A stretch of DNA of 64,000 nucleotides, taken from positions 62,001 through 126,000 of the forward strand of contig JANQQU010000093.1 in assembly GCA_028284905.1 (NCBI GenBank), read 5' to 3'. This DNA comes from Calditrichia bacterium. Its GTDB lineage: Bacteria; Calditrichota; Calditrichia; RBG-13-44-9; J075. The notes below the pieces were generated by a model. It was not told the DNA's origin and made no database searches. It worked only from the letters and a program-made list of their open reading frames with translations. Each line of letters starts with the position of its first letter. The stretch's first letter is position 1. Both the position numbers and the translations under genes were made by a program. Shown piece by piece: positions 52,611 to 61,884 of the stretch.

Positions 52611-53084
52611 ATGAAGTTAACTGAGGTCCTTCACGAACAGCTGATAAAATTTCCGTTGACCGGTACAACGAAAACGGAAGTGATTAAGGAATTATTGAGT
52701 AAGCTGTCCGAAGCCGGTGCCATTGGCGATCAGGAAGCTGTATTGGCTGCCGTGCTGGAACGGGAAAATATCATGACCACCGGTGTGGGCAACGGCGTCG
52801 CCATCCCGCATTGTAAATCTGCTGATGCGGAAGATTTTGCCGTGGCGATGGGCGTGCATCCCAATGGTATAGACTTCCAATCTCTCGATCAGAAGCCTGC
52901 CTACGTGATCTTTCTGCTGGTTGGGCCGGAAAATCAGCCTGGCGTTCATATCCGCCTTTTGAGCCGGATTTCCCGGGTTATTTCCAATGAAGCCGTCCGG
53001 GAAAAAATACTGGAAAGTGACTCTGCTGCATCGATGCTGGCGTTACTGAAAGATGAGGAAGATAGCTCTTTCAAAAGTGACTAA
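52611..53084 (+). CDS. PTS fructose/nitrogen-type EIIA (PtsN-like)
   Basis: A 157-residue EIIA of the fructose/Ntr family. The phosphorylated histidine is H67 in GNGVAIPHCKSADA, and the FLLVGPENQPGVHIRLLSRISRV segment is typical. Without EIIB or EIIC nearby it resembles PtsN, which signals nitrogen, potassium or stress status. It is physically far from the hprK/EIIA(Man) block at 1.7-3.1 kb, but it adds a second EIIA to an apparently regulatory PTS. Confidence 0.88.
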   Translation: MKLTEVLHEQLIKFPLTGTTKTEVIKELLSKLSEAGAIGDQEAVLAAVLERENIMTTGVGNGVAIPHCKSADAEDFAVAMGVHPNGIDFQSLDQKPAYVIFLLVGPENQPGVHIRLLSRISRVISNEAVREKILESDSAASMLALLKDEEDSSFKSD

Positions 53085-53432
53085 TACGAATTCCTGAGTA
53101 ATTATTCCTGCTGGAATATTTTTTTCTAAAAAACCTGCCTTTTTGATAATTCCCTTATAGTTATCTAAGATTTCTCGATCAATATGATTGTTCATTGGGA
53201 TAACCGGTTAATCAGATCTAAAGCGCTGAACATGGTCGAGAAGAGCCGCAATTTCGGATAATTGTTGAATTATTTCGAAAATTGTTGTTTCTTAATACAA
53301 CTCCTTACAGACATCGATCAACTCCGTCAGTTTCGATCGCGGATTTGATCAATACGGATATGCTATGTTTTTTGCGTATTTCGCATGCTGCTAATTTTTT
53401 TAATTCATCGATTTAATTAAAAGGGGATTGCT
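53085..53432. other. Intergenic region (348 bases), no gene seen
   Basis: Lies between the PtsN-like gene and the first DUF3857 gene, in the same direction. No terminator, array or known RNA was recognised; promoter sequences for the DUF3857 pair are expected here. Confidence 0.4.
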
Positions 53433-55367
53433 ATGCGTCAGTTGAATTTGGGCCTATGGATCGTTTTAATAATTTCTTTTTCTTTCGGATTATTTGCTCA
53501 GAAGATTCCCAAATTTGGAAAAGTGTCCAAGGAAACTTTGGCAATGACTGAATTGGCGGCGGATCCCGAAGCCGATGCGGTTTATATGTTCGATGTCGGG
53601 GATTTGAGCTTGCGGGAAACTAGTGGCGGTTTTCATGTTGAGGTTTACCGCCATGTTAGAATCAAAGTATTGACTGAAGAAGGAAAAGAATATGCCGATG
53701 TGAGTATTCCGTTTTGGCATGAGGATAAAATTCGGGATTTTAAGGCTCATACCATTCTGCCCAATGGTAAAAAGGTGAAGCTCAAGAAGAAAAGTATTTT
53801 CGAAGAGCGAGTGAAAAATCTCCGTTTCAAAAAATTTACATTTCCCGGTGTGGAAGTGGGATCCGTAATTGAATACAAATATAAACTTGAATCTGAGTAT
53901 ATCCATGAACTGGAACCGTGGTATTTCCAAAACCCTGCTTATACTCTAGTTAGCCGTTATTCTGTTACAGTCCTGCCTCATTTTAGCTATAATGCATTTT
54001 TCCTGAACGAAGAAGAGCAGGAGCCGGTTAAGGAAGACATCATGGATGTCTATACTAAAAAGAGATTGACTAAATTTATTTGGACTTTGACTGACTTGCC
54101 ACCGATTCGTACCGAACCCTATATGCGTTCTTTGAATGATTACCGTGCAGCGTTACATTTCCAGATTGAGAAGTATCGGCATATCGTATTCATTAAAGAC
54201 TGGCCGAGTTTAGTGAAGGAGATTCGGGAGACTTATGATGATTTTCTCGGAAAAGATAAGAGCCTGCAGGCAGTGATTGATACCGAACTGAATGATAGTA
54301 TGAAAACCGACGATAAAATTCGTGCGCTTTATGAATATGTACGCGACAACGTCGAAACAACCAATCAAAGCGGTATTTATATAAAATCGAAAGCGAAGGA
54401 TGTCCTGAAAGAGAAAAAAGGCACTGCCGCTCAGAAAAATTTACTGCTGGTAAACTTGTTGGAAATGGCTGGTTTTAATGCGAATCCTGTGCTGATTAGC
54501 TCTCGCAATAACGGCCGGATGATTCAACGACATGCCCGGCTAAATCAATTTAACCGGATGCTAGCCTATGTGAAATCCGGGATGAAAACTTACATGCTCG
54601 ATACCCGTCAGGAAAATTGCCCGTTTAAAATGCTCCCGGTAGATGATATCGTAGAAAACGGATTAGTCGTTAATCGCGGCGAAGGCGGATTCGTAAAAAT
54701 ACCGATTCCCCGCCAGGTGAATATGGCATTTTGCGAAACTAAAGCCACGCTGGACGATGAAGGAAATCTATCCGCTGAATTGCTGATTCGCTATGATGAC
54801 TACCGGGCAATGTATGTGCGTAATAAAATAGAATCTGACGGCGACAAAGCATTTGTTACCGAACTCCTGAAAGATCGTTACGAGACTGCCGAACTGGATA
54901 CTTTTACAATCGATGGCCTCGACGATGTTAATGGTTCGGTTACTTTTAATATTAATTATGATGTCGAGGGATTTGCCCAGGTGGTTGGGGATATGATTTA
55001 CCTCTCCAGTCCGGCGATTAATCAATTAAACGAGAATCCTTTTAAGCGGGAAAAACGCTACTATCCGGTGGAATACAATTATGCGATAGCTTCGACGGAT
55101 AATGTCTCCTTGAAATTACCAGAAGGGTATCATGTTAATGAATTGCCGCAGGCGATCAATGCGAGAGTGAAACTGCAGAAATTGACTTTCCAGAATGCCT
55201 GGGAAGATGGCGGAGACACTATTAATATTAAACGGCAGGTCATGATCCGGAAGCAAATGTACACACCGAGAGAATATTCGACCTTACGTACTTTTTATGA
55301 TCAGATTGTTAAGGCAGATCAGGGTCAAATTGTACTGAGTAGTGCTGCCCCAACTGCTGGAGAGTAA
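53433..55367 (+). CDS. DUF3857 protein with inactive transglutaminase-like domain
   Basis: A 644-residue exported protein (signal 1-22, ending LFAQ). The N-terminal DUF3857 domain (about 50-220) contains DFKAHTILPNGKKVKLKKKS and VIEYKYKLESEYI. The transglutaminase-like core follows at about 285-390. The usual GDCKD catalytic cysteine reads GTAAQK here, and the histidine (FNHV) is an arginine (FNRM), while the aspartate region (YMLDTRQ) is kept. It is therefore probably a non-catalytic structural homologue. It is followed by an active-looking paralogue. Confidence 0.85.
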   Translation: MRQLNLGLWIVLIISFSFGLFAQKIPKFGKVSKETLAMTELAADPEADAVYMFDVGDLSLRETSGGFHVEVYRHVRIKVLTEEGKEYADVSIPFWHEDKIRDFKAHTILPNGKKVKLKKKSIFEERVKNLRFKKFTFPGVEVGSVIEYKYKLESEYIHELEPWYFQNPAYTLVSRYSVTVLPHFSYNAFFLNEEEQEPVKEDIMDVYTKKRLTKFIWTLTDLPPIRTEPYMRSLNDYRAALHFQIEKYRHIVFIKDWPSLVKEIRETYDDFLGKDKSLQAVIDTELNDSMKTDDKIRALYEYVRDNVETTNQSGIYIKSKAKDVLKEKKGTAAQKNLLLVNLLEMAGFNANPVLISSRNNGRMIQRHARLNQFNRMLAYVKSGMKTYMLDTRQENCPFKMLPVDDIVENGLVVNRGEGGFVKIPIPRQVNMAFCETKATLDDEGNLSAELLIRYDDYRAMYVRNKIESDGDKAFVTELLKDRYETAELDTFTIDGLDDVNGSVTFNINYDVEGFAQVVGDMIYLSSPAINQLNENPFKREKRYYPVEYNYAIASTDNVSLKLPEGYHVNELPQAINARVKLQKLTFQNAWEDGGDTINIKRQVMIRKQMYTPREYSTLRTFYDQIVKADQGQIVLSSAAPTAGE

Positions 55368-55374
55368 TTTTATA

Positions 55375-55403
55375 ATGCCGGGGTCGTTGAAGCATCCCGG
55401 CAT
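55375..55403. other. Hairpin between the two DUF3857 genes
   Basis: ATGCCGGG (55375-55382) pairs perfectly with CCCGGCAT (55396-55403) around a 13-base loop. It lies in the 60-base gap between the tandem genes, without a T-run, so it may modulate coupling or stability of the shared transcript. Confidence 0.5.
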
Positions 55404-55427
55404 CAACTGATATCGACAGGATAGGAA

Positions 55428-57332
55428 ATGCGATCAAAACTATTTTTATATATGATGTTTTGCTGTTTGGCTACATCCTGGCTATATGCGCAAAGCGAAA
55501 GCTGGCAGGAAGATGCAGACGCGCTGATATTAATGGATCAACAGAAGTTTGAAATAGAGAGCCTGGAGAAAGCGCGCTATAAAGTTCGTCAGGTGATACG
55601 CTTTAATAATAATAAAGAGGTTGATGACTTTGCCAGAGTGGTCGTCGAAGAAAGCAATCTGGCAAAGTGTCTGGGGATCTCTGCAAAAATCCGCGATAAA
55701 AATGGTAAAGTAGTTAAGCATCTGAAAAAGAAGTCCGAGTTTGAATCGGCGCAATTTTCCCCGGGCTATGAATTGTATTCTGAATCGAAATACTACTGGG
55801 CAGAATTGGACTGGCCGGATTATCCCTTCGAAATTGAATATGAATATGAGTTGGAATTAACAACGTTGTTTCTCTGGCCACCCTGGTATCCTCAGTCCGG
55901 CATTCCCGTGCAAAAATCGACCTATCAATTGATTTTACCGGATGAGGCATTCAGCTTTAATACTCACACAATAGGTCTTGAAATTGAACCGGTAAAGCGG
56001 CAGAGTAAGAAAGGAAAAGTCGAATGGTTTTGGGAACTGTCCGAGGTTGATCCGCCGGAAAAAGAGGGATATATGTCTCCGGAATCCCGCAATCAGCAAC
56101 GGGCATTGCTCTTTGTTGCGGAAACTTTTAAGTTGGGAAAATATGTCGGGAAATCTGACACCTGGGATAATTTTGGAAAATGGTATCGACGCCTGATTGC
56201 AGATGAAACCACCTTACCACCTGCAATGGTTACGGAAGTAAACCAGCTGTTGAATGATGAACAGACGGTCTATGAAAAGGTAAATGAGATTTACCGCTAT
56301 TTACAGGACAATACCCGCTATGTCGCCATCTATCTCGATATCGGCGGTTGGAAGCCACACTCACTGTCATCTGTCGCGTTTAATAAATACGGCGATTGTA
56401 AAGACTTAACGATGCTGATGATCGCCATGCTGGACATCGCCGGTATTAAAAGCTACCCCGCACTGATGCGAACCCGTGATACCGGGAGAGTGATTGAAGA
56501 GTTTCCCTCCAATCAATTTAATCATGTGCTAACTTGTGTGCCCAGCGAAAGCGACACAATTTGGGTTGAATGTACTGCGGACAATTGTTATGCCGGAGAC
56601 CTCGACTATTCGCGCGAGGATAGTAAAGTGTTGTTGGTAAAAGAAAATGGGGGAGAGATCGTTTACATCCCACCTTCTCCGGCAGAAGAAAATGGGATGA
56701 CCAGCAAGATAAAAGGAAGGTTAACATCGGATGGATTGCTGTATCTGGATGGCTGGGCAAAGAGCAGTGGCAATCAGGCTGATTATGTTCGTGGAAATTT
56801 GATCAGCACGCGGGAAGAGGATCAGTTGGAATGGGTGCGTAATTATGTCGGGCAAAATCTGCCCAAGGTCGATTTGAGTAGCTTCCAGACCTATAATATC
56901 GAGGAAAAATTTAATCAGCCGGTGAAAATCGAATTCTCCGGAAAAGCAAGTAATTTTGCTGCCAGCAGCGGTAGCCGATTGTTTGTCAACCCGACCATTA
57001 TGAACCGGCGGTCGAAGCGAAGTGTGCCGCGCAAGGAATCCCGGGAATTTGATATCTACTTCAAATACGCCTATGCCGATACTGATTCTGTGGAATTACA
57101 AATCCCAATGGGATATGCCCTGGAAGCAGGCCCGAAGCCACAAACCCTGGAAACAGATTTCGGGCGCTATGAAGTTAACTATGAGGCAGAAGGGAATAAT
57201 TTTCGTTACCGGCGGGTATTCCAAATTACTGATAAAATTATCGCTCGGGAAAAATATGATGAATTCAAGAAGTTTCTCAAGGCGGTAAGTAAATCTGACG
57301 GCAGTAAATTTGTCTTCAAAAAAGGGGGATAA
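55428..57332 (+). CDS. DUF3857 protein with transglutaminase domain
   Basis: A 634-residue exported protein (signal 1-21, ending LYAQ). DUF3857 lies at about 40-210 (SAKIRDKNGKVVKHLKKKSEFE and IEYEYELELTTLF). The transglutaminase-like domain (about 280-400) has catalytic cysteine in KYGDCKDLTMLMIAMLDIAGI, histidine in QFNHVLTCV and the aspartate-bearing WVECTADN. The core triad is thus plausible, in contrast to the upstream paralogue. Substrates are unknown; an envelope protease or cross-linking role is possible. Confidence 0.87.
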   Translation: MRSKLFLYMMFCCLATSWLYAQSESWQEDADALILMDQQKFEIESLEKARYKVRQVIRFNNNKEVDDFARVVVEESNLAKCLGISAKIRDKNGKVVKHLKKKSEFESAQFSPGYELYSESKYYWAELDWPDYPFEIEYEYELELTTLFLWPPWYPQSGIPVQKSTYQLILPDEAFSFNTHTIGLEIEPVKRQSKKGKVEWFWELSEVDPPEKEGYMSPESRNQQRALLFVAETFKLGKYVGKSDTWDNFGKWYRRLIADETTLPPAMVTEVNQLLNDEQTVYEKVNEIYRYLQDNTRYVAIYLDIGGWKPHSLSSVAFNKYGDCKDLTMLMIAMLDIAGIKSYPALMRTRDTGRVIEEFPSNQFNHVLTCVPSESDTIWVECTADNCYAGDLDYSREDSKVLLVKENGGEIVYIPPSPAEENGMTSKIKGRLTSDGLLYLDGWAKSSGNQADYVRGNLISTREEDQLEWVRNYVGQNLPKVDLSSFQTYNIEEKFNQPVKIEFSGKASNFAASSGSRLFVNPTIMNRRSKRSVPRKESREFDIYFKYAYADTDSVELQIPMGYALEAGPKPQTLETDFGRYEVNYEAEGNNFRYRRVFQITDKIIAREKYDEFKKFLKAVSKSDGSKFVFKKGG

Positions 57333-57360
57333 TTCCCCTGCATATACTTCGCAAATAAAA

Positions 57361-57388
57361 AAGCACTGTATGAAATTATACAGTGCTT
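57361..57388. terminator. Bidirectional intrinsic terminator
   Basis: AAGCACTGTA (57361-57370) pairs perfectly with TACAGTGCTT (57379-57388) around an 8-base loop. An A-run lies on the left and a T-run on the right, so it works for the plus-strand DUF3857 gene and for the minus-strand small membrane gene. Confidence 0.9.
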
Positions 57389-57418
57389 TTTTTATAGAAT
57401 GAAACTGTATTGTCCGGA

Positions 57419-57667
57419 TCAATAATTACGAACTTTGGCGCGGGAACGATAAGTGCCAAAAAGAACCAGTAATAAACCGAGCGAACCGCTTACACCGGCA
57501 AACGGGGTGAGTGTTTTTGCAACAGCGTGGGATTGCTTCGCCAGTTCCCAATTTTCCAACAGATTTGCTTCTGTGTGCGATTTTAGATACCACGCTACTA
57601 ACATTCCAAGAACAATACCGAGCGTTAGAAAAACGCCGCCGATTTGCATAAATCTTTTTTCGTCCAT
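57419..57667 (-). CDS. Small two-helix membrane protein
   Basis: An 82-residue protein with two predicted transmembrane helices (FMQIGGVFLTLGIVLGMLVAW and FAGVSGSLGLLLVLFGTY). The ATG at 57667 was chosen because a longer frame would run through the SurA terminator into the SurA gene. A weak AAGGG ribosome site lies about 9 bases upstream. No family was recognised. Confidence 0.65.
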   Translation of the reverse strand: MDEKRFMQIGGVFLTLGIVLGMLVAWYLKSHTEANLLENWELAKQSHAVAKTLTPFAGVSGSLGLLLVLFGTYRSRAKVRNY

Positions 57668-57821
57668 GAAAATAGCCCTTACGTTTAGTTGCTGTAAAGA
57701 TCTACCGTTGAGTTCGGTAATTAATGCATCCTTGCATCTTATTTTTATTGAATACAAAAATATATCTATAGCAGGAAAAATGGTTTGTAATGAAAATCTC
57801 ATTTTTTTATGAGCTAAAAAA

Positions 57822-57852
57822 AATCCCGGTATAGTCCAACCATACCGGGATT
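57822..57852 (-). terminator. Intrinsic terminator of the surA gene
   Basis: AATCCCGGTAT (57822-57832) pairs perfectly with ATACCGGGATT (57842-57852) around a 9-base loop. On the minus strand it is followed by a T-run (A-run at 57816-57823). It lies just after the surA stop codon. Confidence 0.9.
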
Positions 57853-57875
57853 TTTTATTTAAAGCTGTATTACAA

Positions 57876-59165
57876 TCAGGACTTAATATCGATGGGGATG
57901 TCCTGCTTGAGTTCTTCCAGCCACTTCTCAAATTTTTGCTTGGTTTTAAAATCAACCGCAAATTGTTCGATGCGCTGCCAGTCGTTTTCCAGAGAAAGCT
58001 TACGTTGATCTACTCGGCTGTGAAGCTTGATAATGTGATAGCCAAATTCGGTTTTGAACGGCTCAGAAATTTCCCCGATCTCCAGAGCTTTCGCTGCTGT
58101 TTCAAATGCCGGTACCTGAAAGTTACCTACAACGAATTCACCTAAACGGCCCCGGTCTGTGGAAACATTCGGGTCGTCGGAATTTTCCAGGGCAGTTTTT
58201 TCAAACTCTGCATCACCACCGAGAAGCTGCTGTCGTAATTCGCTCAGGCGGTCAACGACGCGTCGTTCATCTTCTTCCTGCGGCTGAAGCTGGATGAGAA
58301 TATGGCGGACATGAATTTTATCCCCCTGCTTCTCGATCATTTGAATGATATGAAAACCAAACTGGGTTTGCACGACATCGGAAATTTCGCCCGGCTCTAA
58401 TGCGGATGCCGCTTCGGCAAATTCCTGAACGTAGTCGCTGCGATTGGCCCAGCCGAGATCACCGCTGTTAGATTGCGCGCTGGGATCTTCGGAATATTGC
58501 TTGGCAAGCGTTAGAAAATCGCCACCGGTAAGTGCCGTCTCGCGAATCTTGCTAATCTTCGCATATGCCTCCTGGAAGCTAGCCTCATTGGGCTTCACTT
58601 GCATGAGGATGTGGGAGAGGTCTACCGTTTCGCCAATCGTCGGCAAGCTGTCCGAATATTGTTGGTAGAAGTTCTCCACTTCCCGGCGGGACACTTTAAT
58701 TCCGGAGAAGCGCATCGCGCGTAGTTTTTCGATCACCAGTTGATTTTCAACCTGGCTGCGCAGCTCCTTTTTTATTTTCGGCAGCGGCATACCATAATAC
58801 TTTTCCAGGTTCTCCGTGCTGCCGACCTGTTGTACAAAACCGCTGACTTGTCGATCAACCATTTGATCTACCTGCTCAGGATCAGCAACAATGGTATCTT
58901 CTTCTGCTTTGATCAGCAGCAGTTTTTCCTGGATCATGCGCTGCAGCATCAATGTGCTGAGCTGTTGTAACTGTGCCGGGTTTTGGAAAACATTTTCCTG
59001 GCGCTGCACACTCCATTGCAACAACAGTGTATTAAGATCCGATTGCAGGATGATCTCGTTACCAACTACGGCTAAAATCCGGTCGATTAATTGCTGAGAC
59101 CACATCGGGGAGCTGATGCTGAGAAAGAGTGTTATTAATAAGCTGGATAAAAAATGACGTTTCAT
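57876..59165 (-). CDS. surA: Periplasmic chaperone/prolyl isomerase SurA
   Basis: A 429-residue exported protein (signal 1-23). A SurA N-terminal domain (about 25-170) is followed by two parvulin domains (about 175-275 and 285-385). The second has HIIKLHSRV, and the first FGFHIIQMIE. This is the SurA plan; SurA helps outer-membrane proteins fold on the way to BamA, which fits the several beta-barrel genes here. It is the last gene of a run of three PpiC-type genes on this strand. Confidence 0.92.
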   Translation of the reverse strand: MKRHFLSSLLITLFLSISSPMWSQQLIDRILAVVGNEIILQSDLNTLLLQWSVQRQENVFQNPAQLQQLSTLMLQRMIQEKLLLIKAEEDTIVADPEQVDQMVDRQVSGFVQQVGSTENLEKYYGMPLPKIKKELRSQVENQLVIEKLRAMRFSGIKVSRREVENFYQQYSDSLPTIGETVDLSHILMQVKPNEASFQEAYAKISKIRETALTGGDFLTLAKQYSEDPSAQSNSGDLGWANRSDYVQEFAEAASALEPGEISDVVQTQFGFHIIQMIEKQGDKIHVRHILIQLQPQEEDERRVVDRLSELRQQLLGGDAEFEKTALENSDDPNVSTDRGRLGEFVVGNFQVPAFETAAKALEIGEISEPFKTEFGYHIIKLHSRVDQRKLSLENDWQRIEQFAVDFKTKQKFEKWLEELKQDIPIDIKS

Positions 59166-59249
59166 ACTTCTCTCAATAGTTTGATAAACTTTATACCTTC
59201 AAAATTCAAATTGTGCTGAGTCGATTGCGCTGGCAAACCTCAGCGGTAA

Positions 59250-60101
59250 TTATAGTACATTCTGGTAAAACGTTTCGATCAACATATCCTTCCGCGCTTC
59301 ATCTTTTAGCGTGCGAATTTTACGATGGCGCAGGGCAATTCTCAAATGGTTTACAATTTGTTGCTCAACAAGTTCCAGCCTGCGTGTGGTTCCTTCGGCT
59401 TTTCTGTCCAGCACTTGTAAGAAGTGAAATCCATCGCCGGTTTTGATCGGTCCATAAATAGTGCCGGTCTTCTTCCCGCGAATTGCTTTTTGAAATTCCG
59501 GGCGAAGCTTGTTCACAGCAACATAGCCGAGATCAGCATTCGGTTCGATAACGTACGTGAGCTGCCGCTGATCAAGGAGGTTGTTTTTGATAACATCCAT
59601 CAGGATTTTAGTCTGTCTGATTTCACGGAAAATCGCCTTATCCTGTTGCTCAAAGAAAACATGCACAAGATGAACCTCATCATGCTGACGCACAAATTCC
59701 AATGTGTTATCGCGGTAATAATCCTCGATGTCTTTATCGGTGATGCTAAAATTGCTGCTTAAACGATTCGTAATATATTTTTCGCCAAGTAATCCGGCCT
59801 GAAGCTTGTCAACCTGCCATTTGTCCTCATTAGTGAGGGCGATGCCTTCTGCGATGGCTTTTTGCGCAAGCACCTGGTTGTCGATCCACTGCTCTACGAC
59901 TCTCTTAATATAAGCTTCCCGATCAGTTGCTTGCAGGGCCTTTGGCGTCAGGGATATTACCAGGTCGCGCGTTAAATATTCATTGCCGACCCGGGCAACG
60001 ATGTCTCCCGGTTTCGGCGTGTCGCTTTCGCAACTGGTCAGGCTCAATAAACAAAGCAGGAATACTGACCAGCGGATAAATTTGTTCTTTAGCTGTTTCA
60101 A
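59250..60101 (-). CDS. PpiC-type prolyl isomerase lipoprotein
   Basis: A 283-residue lipoprotein (LLSLTSC lipobox, cysteine at about 24). A SurA_N-like helical part (about 35-130) precedes a parvulin-type domain (about 140-250, FVRQHDEVHLVHVFFEQQ and GDGFHFLQVLDRK), then a C-terminal helix. It overlaps the upstream PpiC gene by 4 bases. It likely assists folding of envelope proteins. Confidence 0.85.
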   Translation of the reverse strand: MKQLKNKFIRWSVFLLCLLSLTSCESDTPKPGDIVARVGNEYLTRDLVISLTPKALQATDREAYIKRVVEQWIDNQVLAQKAIAEGIALTNEDKWQVDKLQAGLLGEKYITNRLSSNFSITDKDIEDYYRDNTLEFVRQHDEVHLVHVFFEQQDKAIFREIRQTKILMDVIKNNLLDQRQLTYVIEPNADLGYVAVNKLRPEFQKAIRGKKTGTIYGPIKTGDGFHFLQVLDRKAEGTTRRLELVEQQIVNHLRIALRHRKIRTLKDEARKDMLIETFYQNVL

Positions 60102-61801
60102 CCGATGCTCCGTAATACAGATTCATTGATGCGAAAAGCGTAATTGGTGCGGATCTTGTCCAGCAATTCATTACGTAATTTGCTCTTTTCGCGATTTAGT
60201 AACTCGGTGCGAATACTTACTGCAACCTCTTCCAGGGGGCGGGTGTATTCCGGGCGAAGGTTGCCGGTTTTAACGATGAAAAATTCGTTACCCACTTTAA
60301 TGGGACCACTCAGCTGGTTGGGGCCTGCTTGATAGGCAAGCTGAATGATTTCCGGAATGTGGTTGCTTTCGCGCGGTTGATAACCGAGGCTGAATTTCCC
60401 TTTTTTACCGCGCAAATTTCCACGGTTATTGCGATTCAGGTCAGCAAAGTCGCTGCCACTTTTCGCCTGGCGCAGAATGTCTTTCACTCTGTCTTCATTG
60501 GTAGAACCGATTTGCCAGATTTCTAATGCTTCCGGCTGAAAGTAGGTCTTTTGGTTTTCATTATAATAAGCGGCAACTTGAGCGTCGCTAATTTCGATTT
60601 GCTCGCCCAAATAGTTCTCAATTTGCTGGGACAGGCGGCCGCTCACATCCTTAGCGACTTTCATTTTAACATCGCTTTTTTGGTCCGTGCCATGCGCTTT
60701 TCCATCCAGATACCAGGCAAAGAGATTCATCTGCTGCTTCACGAAATTGTCGCGTAGTTTTTCCGGCTCTGCGAAATGAACAAAATCTTTCCGTAAATTC
60801 TGCTTGTAAATGGAAATTAGATCCCCGGATGTTATTTCCTGATCACCGATGGAGCCGAGCGTGCGGCTACGCGCTTCATCTGTAAATGCGTTAACATCTC
60901 CATCGCTGCTGTTCCCCCACTGATGTATTTCTCTGGCAAAAGTGGCGATCTGATCGTCGAAAAACTGACCATTGTATTTCTCGATAAATTCTTCGGTATA
61001 TTTGTTGAATAGCTCCTGCTCCATGCCGCGCATCTTACCTCGCAGCATTCGCTTGATCCCTGCTTTAGAAGATTGTTTCGGGTTTTTGTTGGCGGTCGGT
61101 TGGCGGCTCAGCACCCGCATGACCAGGTACGCGCCTTTGTGGTTATAAGGACCAATTATATCTCCCACTTTTGCCTGGTAAATCAAACTGTCTACCGAGG
61201 CGCCAAAGGAGCCCAGCTGGTAAGGATTGTGATGACCCTGCCCAAAACGGGATTCGTTCAGACGGGATGCAGCGCCGGCAGGATTGTTGGTTGCTGCCAG
61301 TTCTGCTTTATGCTTATTGGCAACCTCCAGGGCCTCTTCCAACGTACGGGCGTTCTGCACCTGCTCGGATTGATTAGAGCCGACAGTTATAACTGCCAAT
61401 TCCACATTGGTCTGATTCCACAAGAAATATTGATCGAGCAATGCAGGGGTAATCATCCCATCAACGATTTTTTCATCATAAAAGGCGGTTGCTACGAGGC
61501 GTGCCTTATTAAACAAAGATACTGTCTGAAACTCCGGATCCTGATCCAGACCTTTCTCTTTTGCCCAGATTGTTTTCCGATAATCATCGAGTAGTCTTTC
61601 CAAAGCGTCGGTCTTTTCTTGATCGGTAAGACTATGCAATGGTTTATTGTAATAAATTTCCTTCAACTTCGCCTGAAGTTCACCAGCAGTAATCGACTCA
61701 TTACCGATACGTGCAACCACACGGGCGTCGGGATCTTCACTACAGGCAAGAAAAAGCATCGTTATGCAGATTATTGCCAAAAATATGGGCATGAATTTCA
61801 T
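60098..61801 (-). CDS. PpiC-type prolyl isomerase lipoprotein, long form
   Basis: A 567-residue lipoprotein (TMLFLAC lipobox, cysteine at about 20). A SurA_N-like region at about 30-120 is followed by a first parvulin-like part (about 130-220, AKVGDIIGPYNHKGAYLVMRVLSRQ), a helical linker, and a second parvulin domain at about 430-530 (WQIGSTNEDRVKDILRQAKSG and GPIKVGNEFFIVKTGNL). It starts the three-gene chaperone run that ends in surA, with an ATGA overlap to the next gene. The duplication of parvulin domains suggests that one may be structural. Confidence 0.85.
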   Translation of the reverse strand: MKFMPIFLAIICITMLFLACSEDPDARVVARIGNESITAGELQAKLKEIYYNKPLHSLTDQEKTDALERLLDDYRKTIWAKEKGLDQDPEFQTVSLFNKARLVATAFYDEKIVDGMITPALLDQYFLWNQTNVELAVITVGSNQSEQVQNARTLEEALEVANKHKAELAATNNPAGAASRLNESRFGQGHHNPYQLGSFGASVDSLIYQAKVGDIIGPYNHKGAYLVMRVLSRQPTANKNPKQSSKAGIKRMLRGKMRGMEQELFNKYTEEFIEKYNGQFFDDQIATFAREIHQWGNSSDGDVNAFTDEARSRTLGSIGDQEITSGDLISIYKQNLRKDFVHFAEPEKLRDNFVKQQMNLFAWYLDGKAHGTDQKSDVKMKVAKDVSGRLSQQIENYLGEQIEISDAQVAAYYNENQKTYFQPEALEIWQIGSTNEDRVKDILRQAKSGSDFADLNRNNRGNLRGKKGKFSLGYQPRESNHIPEIIQLAYQAGPNQLSGPIKVGNEFFIVKTGNLRPEYTRPLEEVAVSIRTELLNREKSKLRNELLDKIRTNYAFRINESVLRSIG

Positions 61802-61884
61802 AAAGTCTCCTTCATACTGCTGCCGCTCTGCCGCGGATATATGTGATTTTCTTCTCTTTCAAAATCCGAAAAGTTAGGTTCGCC

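Noticed and set aside
57668-57961. Longer N-terminus for the small two-helix membrane protein
   Set aside because: The extension runs through the surA terminator and into surA coding sequence.
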